64,000 nt of DNA. It comes from an uncultured Verrucomicrobiota bacterium. GTDB lineage: Bacteria > Verrucomicrobiota > Verrucomicrobiia > Limisphaerales > UBA9464. Shown in pieces: positions 35,221 to 44,106 of the stretch; positions within the stretch are counted from its first letter, which is position 1, and every line of letters starts with the position of its first letter. Under the pieces are notes generated by a model. It did not search any database. It saw nothing but the letters and a program-made list of their open reading frames with translations, and was not told the origin of the DNA. Both the position numbers and the translations under genes were made by a program. Location of the stretch: assembly GCA_903907995.1 (NCBI GenBank), contig CAIVQH010000060.1, positions 62,001 to 126,000 of the forward strand, given 5' to 3'.

Positions 35221-36234
35221 ATGGATCGTGCCTTGCTGGGCTTGCTGATCGTTTTCTTGCTGGTGACTGCAAATGCGGTTGCCAAACCCGCGCCTGCAAA
35301 AAGCCCGTCCAGCGGCCGCACCTCGAAAACGATTCTTAACGGGCGGATTTATTCCGACCTGGGCTCGTGGGCGGCAGCGAACGGATTTGTCTCCCGTTGG
35401 GATGCCCGTTCGGGCGAACTGCTGGTCTCCAACCGCTGGTCGCGGCTGCTGTTCAAGGCCGACACCAAGCGTGTGGAGATGGACGGGGTGACGGTATGGC
35501 TTTCGTATTCGATCTTGCGCGGCGGCGACCACCTCTACTTCGCCCAATACGATGAGGATTCCACGCTGCGTCCGCTCCTGAATCCTCCCCGGAACGATCC
35601 GAAAAAGAAGATCACCACCATCGCCATCAATGCGGGGCACGGCGGCAAGGACCCCGGCAATATCGAGGGAACTCGCCAGGAAAAGCTCTACACGTTGCAG
35701 CTCGCGCTCGAAGTCGAGCGCCAGCTCAAGCGGGCGGGCTTGAAAGTGGTGATGATCCGCGACACGGACAAGTTCGTGACGCTGGAAGACCGGCCGGCCA
35801 TCGCCAGGGCGCGCGGGGCCGACATGTTTGTCAGCTTGCACTACAACTGCTCACCGAGCGGCGGCGAAGCCCAGGGTGTGGAGACCTTCTGCCTGACACC
35901 GGCCGGTGCCAGCTCCACCAATGACCGGGGCGGCAACAGCGCCGGATTCCTTCCGGGCAACCGCAATGACCGCGAAAATCTCTGCCTCGCGTATGAACTG
36001 CACCGGGCGGTGCGGCGGGAAGTGGATCTCGCCGATCGCGGCGTGCGCCGGGCGCGTTTCCGCGAGCTGACGCTGGCCACGATGCCGGCCGTTCTGATCG
36101 AGGGCGGTTTCATGACCAACAACGATGATGCCAGGCGGATCTACTCCGAAACTGGCCGGTCACGCTATGCCACCGCAATTGTGGATGGCATCCTGTCGTA
36201 CAAGCGGCTGGTCGAACGCGGCCAGCCGGAGTGA
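35221..36234 (+). CDS. N-acetylmuramoyl-L-alanine amidase (Amidase_3), exported
   Basis: This 337-residue enzyme cleaves the peptide side chain from peptidoglycan glycan strands. A signal peptide (hydrophobic core around 5-18) is followed by an N-terminal region with a possible beta-rich wall-targeting part. The Amidase_3 domain starts at INAGHGGKDPGN, with the zinc His, and continues through a Glu in the ALEVERQL helix, the second His in FVSLHYN, and the catalytic Glu in VLIEGGFMTNNDD. The ATG at 35221 directly precedes the signal peptide. A GGATGAA repeat follows the stop codon almost immediately. Confidence 0.92.
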   Translation: MDRALLGLLIVFLLVTANAVAKPAPAKSPSSGRTSKTILNGRIYSDLGSWAAANGFVSRWDARSGELLVSNRWSRLLFKADTKRVEMDGVTVWLSYSILRGGDHLYFAQYDEDSTLRPLLNPPRNDPKKKITTIAINAGHGGKDPGNIEGTRQEKLYTLQLALEVERQLKRAGLKVVMIRDTDKFVTLEDRPAIARARGADMFVSLHYNCSPSGGEAQGVETFCLTPAGASSTNDRGGNSAGFLPGNRNDRENLCLAYELHRAVRREVDLADRGVRRARFRELTLATMPAVLIEGGFMTNNDDARRIYSETGRSRYATAIVDGILSYKRLVERGQPE

Positions 36235-36239
36235 GGCGG

Positions 36240-36270
36240 AAGGATGAATCAGGAAGGATGAATGATGAAG
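36240..36270 (+). repeat. GGATGAA heptamer repeat, copy 1
   Basis: Imperfect heptamer repeats (GGATGAA twice plus a related ATGATGAAG) directly follow the amidase stop codon. A closely similar stretch follows the glycosyltransferase stop codon at 61486-61516. The two differ at a few positions only. Confidence 0.6.
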
Positions 36271-36325
36271 GGGGTAGGGAAATGGAGCGAGTTGGCTACG
36301 GTGAACTGCCGCACCGGCCCCCTGC

Positions 36326-37684
36326 CTACTTCGTAGCTTCGACCACCAGTACCCAGTCGCCATCGCCAGTCGCATTGCGTTCCGGGGGCGTAAAATCGTC
36401 GGGACCGAGATTGGCCTCGGGTGAGCCGGGGGCGTCCGTGATTTTGCCCGAAGTGGGGTCCAGCCAACGCACGTGAACCGGCGCGCGAAACTTGGCCAAG
36501 TCCACCGTGATCCGGCGCGCGGTCGGCAGATAGGCTAGCAGCAGGCCCCGGTTCGCCCCGAACATCGCGGTGGCATAGTCGTCGCCGCCCGGTTCGCAGG
36601 TGTCGTTGAACGTTCCGAAACCGGCAGTGAGCACCTGATGCTTGAAGTCCGGCGTGAGTTCCCCCCAAGGGCGTGTCCGCAGGAAGGCGGCGAGCACGGC
36701 ATGATCGCGGCTGCCGGGTGACTTCAGCTCGCGTTCCCAGCCCTCCCGCAGCGGCCAGACCTTCCCGTTGCCCAGCGCCGTGCCGAAGGCCCCGCTGAGC
36801 ATGCTCCACCAGGCCTGTCGCCGGACTTTCTGGGGCGAGGCGTGGTGCTCCAGCTCGTAGGTGGATTCGATCAGGAAAAACGGCGCGCTCGGCTCCCGGA
36901 GATAGTCCAGGCGTGCGCGCTGATAGACATGAAACTGCTTCGTCCAGGCGCCGACGTGGTCGGTTGAGTAGGTGTAGGTGGCATTGACGTCCAGCCACGG
37001 CTCGCCGGCATACACATCCAGCGCTGAATGGGTGGAGCTGGGATGGGCCGTATGCAGTTGGGAGGGAGCGTTGGCTTTCAAACCTTCGGCGATGGCACGG
37101 ACGAATTCCAACCACCGGCCCGGATCACGGTCACCGCCATCGAGCCAGAGCAGGTTCGGGTTCGCCGCAAAACGCCGGCCCAGCTGTTCACCATAGGCGC
37201 GACACTTGGCGACGCCGTTGGTTTTCAGCACATCGCGCCAACCGCCGTCACAGCAGCCGAGCCAGACGGGGTTCATGACCACCAAAAGGCCCTGCTGCTC
37301 GGCCTGGTGCAAAACACGTTCAACGTGCGCGAGATATTTCTCGTTCAGCGTGGCGAGGTCGTAAGGCTGGAGGAAAATTGGTTCGCCCAGACGGTTTGTG
37401 ACCCCGCCGTCGGCACCTTCCGGCACCAGTTGGAGCTGGATCGCGGTAAACCCCTGCGCAGAGCGCTCCGACAGATAGCGCCCGGTTTCATCCGGAGTGA
37501 GCTGCGTCAGCAAATGCCAGGGCGTGTCGGCAACGTAGAGGAACGGGCGTCCCGAGCTGTCTTCGAGGAAGCGGTGATTGGCACTGACCCGTAACGGAAA
37601 GGCGGGTTTGCCGCCTTTGGATTCGGCGGCGTGCGCCAATCCGGCCAACGCGAGCAGGAGACAGCCGAGACGAACAAGATTCAT
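36326..37684 (-). CDS. DUF4038 glycoside-hydrolase-like protein, exported
   Basis: This 452-residue protein has a signal peptide (cleavage near AHAAES) and a TIM-barrel-type DUF4038 domain from about residue 30: RFLEDSSGRPFLYVADTPWHLL, then FTAIQLQLVPE, LVVMNPVWLG, LLWLDGGDRDPGRW with an Asp, and FFLIESTYE with a Glu as possible catalytic residues. A C-terminal beta domain (about 365-452: LLLAYLPTARRITVDL, VRWLDPTSGK) is like the putative collagen-binding domain that usually follows DUF4038. The family includes apiosidase-type GH140 enzymes. The substrate is unknown; polysaccharide degradation is likely. Confidence 0.85.
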   Translation of the reverse strand: MNLVRLGCLLLALAGLAHAAESKGGKPAFPLRVSANHRFLEDSSGRPFLYVADTPWHLLTQLTPDETGRYLSERSAQGFTAIQLQLVPEGADGGVTNRLGEPIFLQPYDLATLNEKYLAHVERVLHQAEQQGLLVVMNPVWLGCCDGGWRDVLKTNGVAKCRAYGEQLGRRFAANPNLLWLDGGDRDPGRWLEFVRAIAEGLKANAPSQLHTAHPSSTHSALDVYAGEPWLDVNATYTYSTDHVGAWTKQFHVYQRARLDYLREPSAPFFLIESTYELEHHASPQKVRRQAWWSMLSGAFGTALGNGKVWPLREGWERELKSPGSRDHAVLAAFLRTRPWGELTPDFKHQVLTAGFGTFNDTCEPGGDDYATAMFGANRGLLLAYLPTARRITVDLAKFRAPVHVRWLDPTSGKITDAPGSPEANLGPDDFTPPERNATGDGDWVLVVEATK

Positions 37685-37708
37685 GCAGGTGATTCTGCGT
37701 CGGCATTC

Positions 37709-38842
37709 TCAATGCCGGTGACCAAAGAAAATCACCATGACGACGAAGGCCAGAACTAGGAGGACGGCAAAGAAAATCTTCACCCAGCTCTTCGGATAGC
37801 GGCCCGCGATGGCTCCCGTATAACCGTTCACGACCACCTGAAAGCTCTTGCCGTGGTAGTCATAGGTGAGCAGCCAGACCGGGGTCAGGATGTGCTTGAA
37901 GGTCTGTCCGGACCAGTTGGCGCTGACCTGCAGGTTCCGGTGCGTGTCCCCGGGCACCTGCGCGGCGCAAAGTTGCTCGAGCTTTGCGCTCATCACTTCG
38001 CGGCTGCGCTGCGCGGCGGCGACGAGGTCGATCTGGTAGCGTTCCACCACCCAGCCGGCGAGGAAGCCGGCCTGATACGGCACGAGTTCCTTGGTCGGGT
38101 AGTTTTCCACCTCGTCCAGCAGTTCGTGATCGACCCCTTTCGAGGCGCACACCAGTTCATCGTCGAAGAAATGGGAGAGCTCACCCCAGCTCGGTTCCCA
38201 GCGGGTGCGCTGAACCTCCCGCGTTTGCTCACGGCCGTTGCTGTCGGTGTAAATTTCCGTCTCGTAATAGTAATAGCCGCTCTCGGCCTGCCAGCTGGCC
38301 TGCGTCTGCGCGTCAAACGTCCAATACGGGACGTAGATGCCCTTGAGCTGGTCCGTCATCGCACGGCTGCCGAGCGCACGGGGAGCCCAAAACCGGCGGC
38401 CATACCATTCGCGCACGGCGTCGCGCACCTGCGAATCGCTGAGCTTGAAGGGCAGCAGGCTCTCGGGGCGGAAGGCCTCCTTGACCTCCTCGTAAGGCAC
38501 CAGCGCCGAGGAGCCGCAGAAGTCGCAGCGTTGACCGACCCGCGCGGGATCGAAGACTGAGATGGCCTGGCAGCTCTGGCACCGCACTTCCACACGCTCG
38601 GCCTGCCAGCCCCGGTCGCCATCCATTCCGCGCAACGCGGCGACGAGGTCGTGTTCCTTGATCACGGCATCATTGCCCGGCGTTTGGTCGAGCTGTGCGG
38701 GCGATTCTGTCCCGCAGAAGCCGCAGACCAATGCCTGCTTGGCCGGATTCCAAGTCGCCTCCGCGCCGCAGCTGGGGCAGTGGAACTTCTGCTGTGCCGT
38801 CGCGGACGGGGTCGGCAGGGGCGGAGGGACGGGTTCACTCAT
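37709..38842 (-). CDS. Double zinc-ribbon membrane protein
   Basis: This 377-residue protein has two zinc ribbons at the N-terminus (C22/C25/C40/C43 and C88/C91/C106/C109, each CxxC...CxxC), then an alpha/beta part with DQLKGIYVPYWTFDAQTQASW and an acidic stretch. A single membrane helix lies near the C-terminus (about 350-372), followed by a His-rich end. Such proteins have been mislabelled as PriA-like helicases because of the zinc ribbons; no helicase motif is present. The arrangement resembles membrane proteins with cytoplasmic zinc ribbons of unknown function. Confidence 0.75.
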   Translation of the reverse strand: MSEPVPPPLPTPSATAQQKFHCPSCGAEATWNPAKQALVCGFCGTESPAQLDQTPGNDAVIKEHDLVAALRGMDGDRGWQAERVEVRCQSCQAISVFDPARVGQRCDFCGSSALVPYEEVKEAFRPESLLPFKLSDSQVRDAVREWYGRRFWAPRALGSRAMTDQLKGIYVPYWTFDAQTQASWQAESGYYYYETEIYTDSNGREQTREVQRTRWEPSWGELSHFFDDELVCASKGVDHELLDEVENYPTKELVPYQAGFLAGWVVERYQIDLVAAAQRSREVMSAKLEQLCAAQVPGDTHRNLQVSANWSGQTFKHILTPVWLLTYDYHGKSFQVVVNGYTGAIAGRYPKSWVKIFFAVLLVLAFVVMVIFFGHRH

Positions 38843-38887
38843 GGTGATGTTGAAGTTGGAGTCAGAGGCGATGCCTGGGAGAGGGGA

Positions 38888-39577
38888 TCACGAATAGCAA
38901 AACACCTTCATGCGCGCAAACCAGTCGGCCAAACGGGGAAGATCGGGCGGGAAGGGGTTCCAGTCGTTGAAGGTCAGGTTGGCGAGCACGCCGAACAGCG
39001 CGAAGTCCGTGTAAACCGGCTGGGACCCCAGCAGAAAAGGCTGGCTGAACAACATCCGCTCGAAGGGAACCAACAAGGCGCCAGCCTGTGCAAAGAGCGC
39101 CCCGCGATTCGCCCGCCACTGGTCCAGGCAGCCGCGCCCATAGCGCCGCTCCTTGTGCCGGATCGTGATCGTCCGCTCCACCAGGTCGGCGATGGCGGGC
39201 ACATAATGGATGTCCGTGAGCTTGAACATCACCCCCTCCAGTTCGCCCTCGATGTGCGGCACCAGCAGGGATTGCAGGCCCTCCAACGGTTGAGGGAACA
39301 GGCGGCCAGCACCCCACAGGCGTTCAACGTACCGGGCCACGTCGAGGCCGTCGGGCTCGCCTTCGCTGCCCTCGTGGACCAGCCGGCAGTTTTGCGGGGA
39401 ATCACCATGCGCGAGCACCGGCACCTGGTAGTGGGCGCCGTTCGTGAGCTGGATGACCTCGCTGCGGTCGGCCTTGGAGAGGTTGAGCACCTCAAACCCC
39501 ACCTGCAGCGCGGCCAGTGCGCGCGTGATCGGCAGGCAATAGGGACTGTGCGGCAGCTGATAAACGACGAGGCTCAT
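38888..39577 (-). CDS. Glutathione S-transferase family protein
   Basis: From ATG 39577, the 229-residue protein starts MSLVVYQLPHSPYCLPITRALAAL, a thioredoxin-like N-terminal domain with a Cys at residue 12 in the position of omega/zeta-type GSTs. It is followed by NGAHYQVPVLAHGD (the cis-Pro and substrate loop) and an all-helical C-terminal domain (VYTDFALFGVLANLTF). It probably conjugates or reduces a small molecule. The longer upstream reading was rejected since MSLVVYQL begins the fold. Confidence 0.85.
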   Translation of the reverse strand: MSLVVYQLPHSPYCLPITRALAALQVGFEVLNLSKADRSEVIQLTNGAHYQVPVLAHGDSPQNCRLVHEGSEGEPDGLDVARYVERLWGAGRLFPQPLEGLQSLLVPHIEGELEGVMFKLTDIHYVPAIADLVERTITIRHKERRYGRGCLDQWRANRGALFAQAGALLVPFERMLFSQPFLLGSQPVYTDFALFGVLANLTFNDWNPFPPDLPRLADWFARMKVFCYS

Positions 39578-39735
39578 GACGGCGACGATAGGAGCGGGAG
39601 ATCGTGTTGAATTGACTGGCGCCAGAGTAAAACGATCGGGCCGCAAAGTGAACGTGGGAACTGCGGGATATTTTTCCACCTCCCTGGACCGCATTTTCGG
39701 TTGAAGCGCCCATTCTCGGGCGGCACGTTGCCTTG

Positions 39736-39966
39736 ATGGAATTGGTAACTGTTGCGCGCTTCTTCAACGCGGCCGAGGCCGACCTGGCATCCGCCCGGTT
39801 GGAGTCCGCCGGCTTCGCGGTGCTGCGCCATAGCGAATACTCCGGGGTGATTGAAAGTTTTCCGGCTACGGTGGGTGGCATTCGCATCCAGGTGCCCGCC
39901 GACCAGGCCGAGGATGCCCGGGCCTTGCTGGGCAGTGATGAGGCGGGCGCGACCGAAGTGCCATGA
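39736..39966 (+). CDS. DUF2007 family protein
   Basis: This 76-residue protein, MELVTVARFFNAAEADLASARLES and IRIQVPADQAEDARALL, has the ferredoxin-like pattern of the DUF2007 family (putative signal-transducing protein). It starts at ATG 39736, one codon after a TTG. The stop overlaps the start of the GlcD-type gene (ATGA). The function is unknown. Confidence 0.8.
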   Translation: MELVTVARFFNAAEADLASARLESAGFAVLRHSEYSGVIESFPATVGGIRIQVPADQAEDARALLGSDEAGATEVP

Positions 39967-41339
39967 AAGTGCCGACCCTTTTCCGCCCGCTGGCGAAACA
40001 GCTGGCCCCGGACGAACTCAGTTTCGATCCCGGCATCCTCAAGGCCCACAGCGGGGACAAATGGTTTGCCAGCCATCTGCCTGAGGCGGTGGCGTTGCCG
40101 CGTGATACCACCTCGGTCGCGCGGGTACTGGCATTCGCCAATCAGCGGCAGATTCCCGTCACGCCGCGGGGCGCAGGGCACGGCTATGTCGGTGGCTGCG
40201 TGCCGAGTCAGGGAGGCATCGCCCTGTCGCTCGCGCGGATGAACCAGATTTTGGAAATCGCCGGGGCTGACTTCGTCGCGGTGGTTCAGCCCGGAGTCAT
40301 CACGGCCAAGTTGCAGGAGGAAGTGGAGAAACGGGGGCTTTATTACCCGCCTGATCCGGCCAGCCGGGCTGATTGTTCGCTCGGGGGCAACATCGCCACC
40401 AATGCGGGTGGCCCGCGCTGCCTGAAGTACGGCGTCACCCGTGATTACGTGCTTGGCCTGCAAGTCGTGCTGGCAGACGGAACCATTGTCCGGCTCGGCG
40501 GGCGCACGCACAAAAACAAGACGGGCTTCGACCTGCACCGCCTGTTTGTGGGCAGCGAAGGGCTGCTGGGTGTGGTCACCGAGGCGACGCTGAAGCTGAT
40601 TCCGTTACCGCCGTTCCGAGCGTGCCTGGGTGTTGGTTTCAGTGACATGAAATTTGCGACCCGGGCGATCCGGGCGGTCTTCGCCGCCGGCTTCTTGCCC
40701 AGCGCGTTGGAACTGGCGGACGCATTTACCCTCGCGGCGGCGCGCAAGCGCACTGGCTCGACCCGGCTCTCCGGCTGCAACGCGCACATGATCATTGAGC
40801 TGGATGGTCAGGAGCGCAGCGTGCGGGGTGAGTTGCGCGTGCTGGCCGGGGTGCTCAAGGAGTTTAAGCCGATCTTTGTGGATCGGGGCTTTGGCACTGA
40901 GGGATGCGAACAGCTCTGGCAGCTCCGGCGGCAGTTCAGTTACGCCCTGCGGGACACGGGGCTGACCAAACTGAATGAGGACATCGTCGTCCCGCGCGGG
41001 CGGTTGGAGGAGTTGTTCAGCTTTGCCGCCGCATTGCAGAAGAAGCATGGCATCCAGGTTGCCTGCTTTGGCCATGCGGGTGACGGCAACATCCACGTCA
41101 ACCTGATGGTGGATGACAAGGACCCCGCGCAACGTGCCCGCAGCGAGGCGGCGTTGGACGAACTCTTTCACGGCGTGCTGGCGCTGGGCGGGGCGATCAC
41201 CGGTGAACACGGCGTCGGCCTGGCCAAGCAGCCCTGGTGGCCGGATGCCGTTTCGGCGGAGGCGCAAGCACTGCACCAAACGGTCAAGCGCGCGCTGGAC
41301 CCGAATGGCATTCTGAACCCCGGGAAATTCTTGGGCTGA
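39963..41339 (+). CDS. FAD-linked oxidase, glycolate oxidase GlcD type
   Basis: This 458-residue flavoprotein oxidises a 2-hydroxy acid such as glycolate or D-lactate. The FAD-binding PCMH domain (about 40-215) contains VTPRGAGHGYVGG and SLGGNIATNAGGPRCLKYGVTRDY. The C-terminal FAD-linked oxidase domain includes FGHAGDGNIHVNLMVD and TGEHGVGLAKQPW, with the substrate-binding His residues. It is coupled to the DUF2007 gene. GlcE and GlcF partners are not in the window, so it may be a single-subunit or separately encoded enzyme. The gene ends ten bases before an intergenic repeat region. Confidence 0.92.
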   Translation: MKVPTLFRPLAKQLAPDELSFDPGILKAHSGDKWFASHLPEAVALPRDTTSVARVLAFANQRQIPVTPRGAGHGYVGGCVPSQGGIALSLARMNQILEIAGADFVAVVQPGVITAKLQEEVEKRGLYYPPDPASRADCSLGGNIATNAGGPRCLKYGVTRDYVLGLQVVLADGTIVRLGGRTHKNKTGFDLHRLFVGSEGLLGVVTEATLKLIPLPPFRACLGVGFSDMKFATRAIRAVFAAGFLPSALELADAFTLAAARKRTGSTRLSGCNAHMIIELDGQERSVRGELRVLAGVLKEFKPIFVDRGFGTEGCEQLWQLRRQFSYALRDTGLTKLNEDIVVPRGRLEELFSFAAALQKKHGIQVACFGHAGDGNIHVNLMVDDKDPAQRARSEAALDELFHGVLALGGAITGEHGVGLAKQPWWPDAVSAEAQALHQTVKRALDPNGILNPGKFLG

Positions 41340-41352
41340 TTTTCGGGTGGCT

Positions 41353-41516
41353 GTGAGTCAGCAGGGGTGGGGAAAAGAGCAGGGGAGAAAGGGAGCAGGG
41401 GTGCAGGGAAGGCAAGGGCACTTGTTCACTCTCCCGCTCACTTTCCACTTACTGACTCACTGGCTCACTGACTCACTGCATCGCCCCCGCACCCCCGCTC
41501 CCTTTCTCCCCTGCTC
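41353..41516. repeat. Palindromic intergenic element with 28-base inverted arms
   Basis: The arms at 41377-41404 and 41489-41516 are inverted copies of each other with 27 of 28 positions matching (GAGCAGGGGAGAAAGGGAGC... against its complement). They are separated by 84 bases. The outer part has GTGAGTCAG at 41353, whose complement CTGACTCAC is at 41452, inside a run of ACTGACTCAC-like tandem units (41449-41479). No gene is inside. It resembles a small non-autonomous or MITE-like element or a very long hairpin. Confidence 0.75.
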
Positions 41517-41579
41517 ACGGCACAGCTGCTCCCGAAAATCCTTCACCGGCGACCGCAGGCGGTGTCTGCTCTTCGGCGC

Positions 41580-42737
41580 ATGAATCCCCGTTCCATCGTC
41601 CGCATTGTTCGGTTCGCTTCTGCGCTTGTGCCTGCCGTTGTGCTTTCGTTCTCCGTCCACGCCGACAAGTTCATTGCTTACGTCGGCACCTACACCGGGC
41701 CGAAGAGCGACGGCATCTACGCCTATCGCTTTGATTCGGACACCGGGAAGGCGGAGTCGCTGGGACTCGTGGCGACCACGCAGAACCCGACCTTTCTGGC
41801 GGTGCATCCCGATGGGAAACACCTCTATGCGGCCAATGAAACGGACCAGTGGAAGGGGCAGCCGGGCGGTTATGTGACCGCCTACGGCATTGATACGGCC
41901 TCGGGTAAGCTCACCGAACTCAATGCCCAGTCCACGGTCGGTGGCGGCCCTTGCAACGTGAACGTGGACGCAACCGGGCGGACCCTGATTGCTGCCAATT
42001 ACGGTGGAGGCAGCGTGGTGTCCTTCCCGATCGCGGCCGACGGCTCGCTTCAGCCGCACGCCAGCTTCATCCAGCACACCGGGTCCAGCGTGAACCCGCA
42101 GCGACAGAAAGAGGCCCACGCCCACTCGGCCAACCTGTCGCCCGACAACCGCCTTGTCTTTGTGTGCGACCTCGGCATGGACAAGGTCATGATCTATGAC
42201 CTGGATGCGGCCAAAGCCACGCTCACGGCCCATCAGCCGGCGTATGCCCGGCTGGCACCGGGAGCGGGTCCGCGGCACTTCGCCTGGTCGCCCGACGGTA
42301 AATTTGCGTTCGTGAACGGGGAGATGCAGAGCACCCTGACAAGTTTCAGCTATGATGCGGCGAAGGGCTCGCTGATGCCGGTCCACACCGCCCCGACACT
42401 GCCGGCCGATTTCAAAGCGGACAGCACCACGGCGGAAGTGCGGATGCATCCCAACGGGAAGTTTGTTTATGTTTCGAACCGTGGGCACGACTCGATCACG
42501 GTGTTTCGCACGGATGGCAAGGGTGGCCTGAGCGCCGTTGAGCATGTTTCCACGCAGGGGAAAACGCCCCGCAACTTCAACTTCGATCCCTCCGGCAAGT
42601 GGCTTTGGGCGGAGAACCAGGAGTCCGGCTCGATTTTCATTTTCGCCGTCAATGCCGACACTGGCCATCTGACTCCCACCGGGCAGAAGCTGGAGGTGGG
42701 CGCACCGGTTTGTGTGCGTTTTGTGGCCAACCACTGA
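41580..42737 (+). CDS. Lactonase family protein (6-phosphogluconolactonase-type propeller), exported
   Basis: This 385-residue protein starts at the ATG at 41580. A signal peptide (cleavage near SVHADK) is followed by a seven-bladed beta-propeller of the YbhE/Pgl type, with FIAYVGTYTGPKSDGIYAYRF, PTFLAVHPDGKHLYAANE, GGGPCNVNVDATGR and AGPRHFAWSPDGKFAFV. Cytoplasmic members hydrolyse 6-phosphogluconolactone. The signal peptide argues for a different, envelope substrate. The intergenic palindrome lies just upstream. Confidence 0.88.
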   Translation: MNPRSIVRIVRFASALVPAVVLSFSVHADKFIAYVGTYTGPKSDGIYAYRFDSDTGKAESLGLVATTQNPTFLAVHPDGKHLYAANETDQWKGQPGGYVTAYGIDTASGKLTELNAQSTVGGGPCNVNVDATGRTLIAANYGGGSVVSFPIAADGSLQPHASFIQHTGSSVNPQRQKEAHAHSANLSPDNRLVFVCDLGMDKVMIYDLDAAKATLTAHQPAYARLAPGAGPRHFAWSPDGKFAFVNGEMQSTLTSFSYDAAKGSLMPVHTAPTLPADFKADSTTAEVRMHPNGKFVYVSNRGHDSITVFRTDGKGGLSAVEHVSTQGKTPRNFNFDPSGKWLWAENQESGSIFIFAVNADTGHLTPTGQKLEVGAPVCVRFVANH

Positions 42738-42761
42738 GCGGGCTGCCCGGCAGGCTCTCGC

Positions 42762-43625
42762 ATGTCGGTTCAACCGGACGGAGTCCGACGCGAAATCCCA
42801 TTCGCCCGCTTCACCGCCTGCGATACCCTGTCTGCCATGGCCGGTTTTACCAATCCAGCACTGTACGCGTTTGTGGCCTTGATCGGCGAAGGTTGCACCC
42901 TGGCCGAGGTCCGGATCACTCCACACTGCGGCGGATTCGACCTGCGGCATGTGGCGGACTCCTCGGCTTCCGACGATGATCTTCTTCTGATGGAAATTGC
43001 GGCCCTTCGTGCGCTGGCTCAGGCCACGGCGGAAGGGGATTTCCGGCCGAACAAGGCGGCGCCCAATCTGCGGCGGGGGTGGCGCTGCTCAGTGCGAGAT
43101 GTGCAAGAATTGGAGTCGGCGCTCCGGCAGCTCTACCCCGGGGCGCTGGCCGACTGGTATGCCGCGCAATCACCAACTCCCCCCATCACGTCATATCGGG
43201 ATTTGGCTGCCCGCCAAACCGGGCTTTATCGGATCACCCAAATCCTGCCGGATACTCTGGCGGCCCAAGCCACTGTTGCCTGCTGCGATTCACGGTTTTG
43301 CCTGCGCCGCCGCCTATGGACAGTGCCGGGACTCCCACCGGATCCGGTGGAGGCGAAGTCAGTCATCCCCTGTCTGGAGCCGTGTTCGCAGCTGCTCGAT
43401 TTCGCCCGCTGTGCGATGAAGCTGGAGCAGCAACCGAAGGCCGAGTTCACACCGGCTGAAGGAGATGTTGCGGTGTTGGTGAACGCGCTGGAAACCGCGC
43501 TGGAGAATCCGAAGCCCGGTGTCCGCGAGGGAAGTTCCGCCGATCCGGCCAACCCCCGACGGCTGCGGCTCCTGCTGGAAAAACTCCGGCCGTTGTTGCC
43601 CGCCGGAGTCAAAGCGGAGGAGTGA
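42762..43625 (+). CDS. Stand-alone DR2241-type 4Fe-4S domain protein
   Basis: This 287-residue protein has a C-terminal half that matches the iron-sulfur part of the Deinococcus DR2241 family: YPGALADWYAAQ, SYRDLAARQTGLYRI and VACCDSRFCLRRRLW, then VIPCLEPCS. Cys174, Cys175, Cys180, Cys204 and Cys208 could ligate a 4Fe-4S cluster. In DR2241-type proteins this region follows a CbiX-like chelatase domain. Here the N-terminal 110 residues (LRHVADSSASDDDLLL region) are not chelatase-like, so the Fe-S domain stands alone. The role, perhaps in siroheme or cobalamin metabolism, is unknown. A later start at residue 26 is possible. Confidence 0.75.
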   Translation: MSVQPDGVRREIPFARFTACDTLSAMAGFTNPALYAFVALIGEGCTLAEVRITPHCGGFDLRHVADSSASDDDLLLMEIAALRALAQATAEGDFRPNKAAPNLRRGWRCSVRDVQELESALRQLYPGALADWYAAQSPTPPITSYRDLAARQTGLYRITQILPDTLAAQATVACCDSRFCLRRRLWTVPGLPPDPVEAKSVIPCLEPCSQLLDFARCAMKLEQQPKAEFTPAEGDVAVLVNALETALENPKPGVREGSSADPANPRRLRLLLEKLRPLLPAGVKAEE

Positions 43626-43664
43626 GAACTTAGCCGGGCCCATGCCCAAGCGACGCGAGTGATC

Positions 43665-44105
43665 TCAGGGGGCGGGAACGGCGTTGGTGGCGGCAGCCGC
43701 GCGGGCCTGCCGTTCCTGCCGCTCTTTCAGCTTCTCGGTGTACACGATCACGCCCGCGCCCAGGATGATCAGCAGGACACCGCACCAGCGCAGACCGCTG
43801 ACGGGCTCGTGCAGGATGAATCTGGCGGCCAGAGTGGTCATGACAAAGCTGAGCGCGGTCAACGGCCAGACGAAACTGACATCGCCTCGCGACAGCAGGT
43901 ATAGGAGCACGCCAAAGAAGGCCGCCTCAAAGGCGACACCCAGCACGACGTCCCGGTTCGTGGCCCCGCGGCCAATCAGGCGGACGATCTCGCTCACGCT
44001 TACCTGGGCCATATCTCCGATCTCCTTGATGCCCTTGCTCAGCAGCACGACACCAATCGCCTCCATCACCAGGCCGGCCAGTAGCACGAGAAGAAGACGG
44101 ATCAT
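43665..44105 (-). CDS. Small DMT/SMR-type membrane protein
   Basis: This 146-residue protein has four predicted membrane helices (about 3-22, 55-72, 78-98, 103-122) with the GVLLIILGAGVIVYTEKLKE pattern of the EamA/SMR (drug-metabolite) superfamily. It is half the size of a ten-helix EamA protein, so it may act as a dimer. It follows hpnK with one base between them and is co-directional with the hopanoid pair. Hopanoid lipid transport is possible from context only. Confidence 0.75.
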   Translation of the reverse strand: MIRLLLVLLAGLVMEAIGVVLLSKGIKEIGDMAQVSVSEIVRLIGRGATNRDVVLGVAFEAAFFGVLLYLLSRGDVSFVWPLTALSFVMTTLAARFILHEPVSGLRWCGVLLIILGAGVIVYTEKLKERQERQARAAAATNAVPAP

Positions 44106-44106
44106 G

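Noticed and set aside
41449-41479. CRISPR-like tandem repeats
   Set aside because: Units are about ten bases, with no spacers of regular length and no cas genes nearby.
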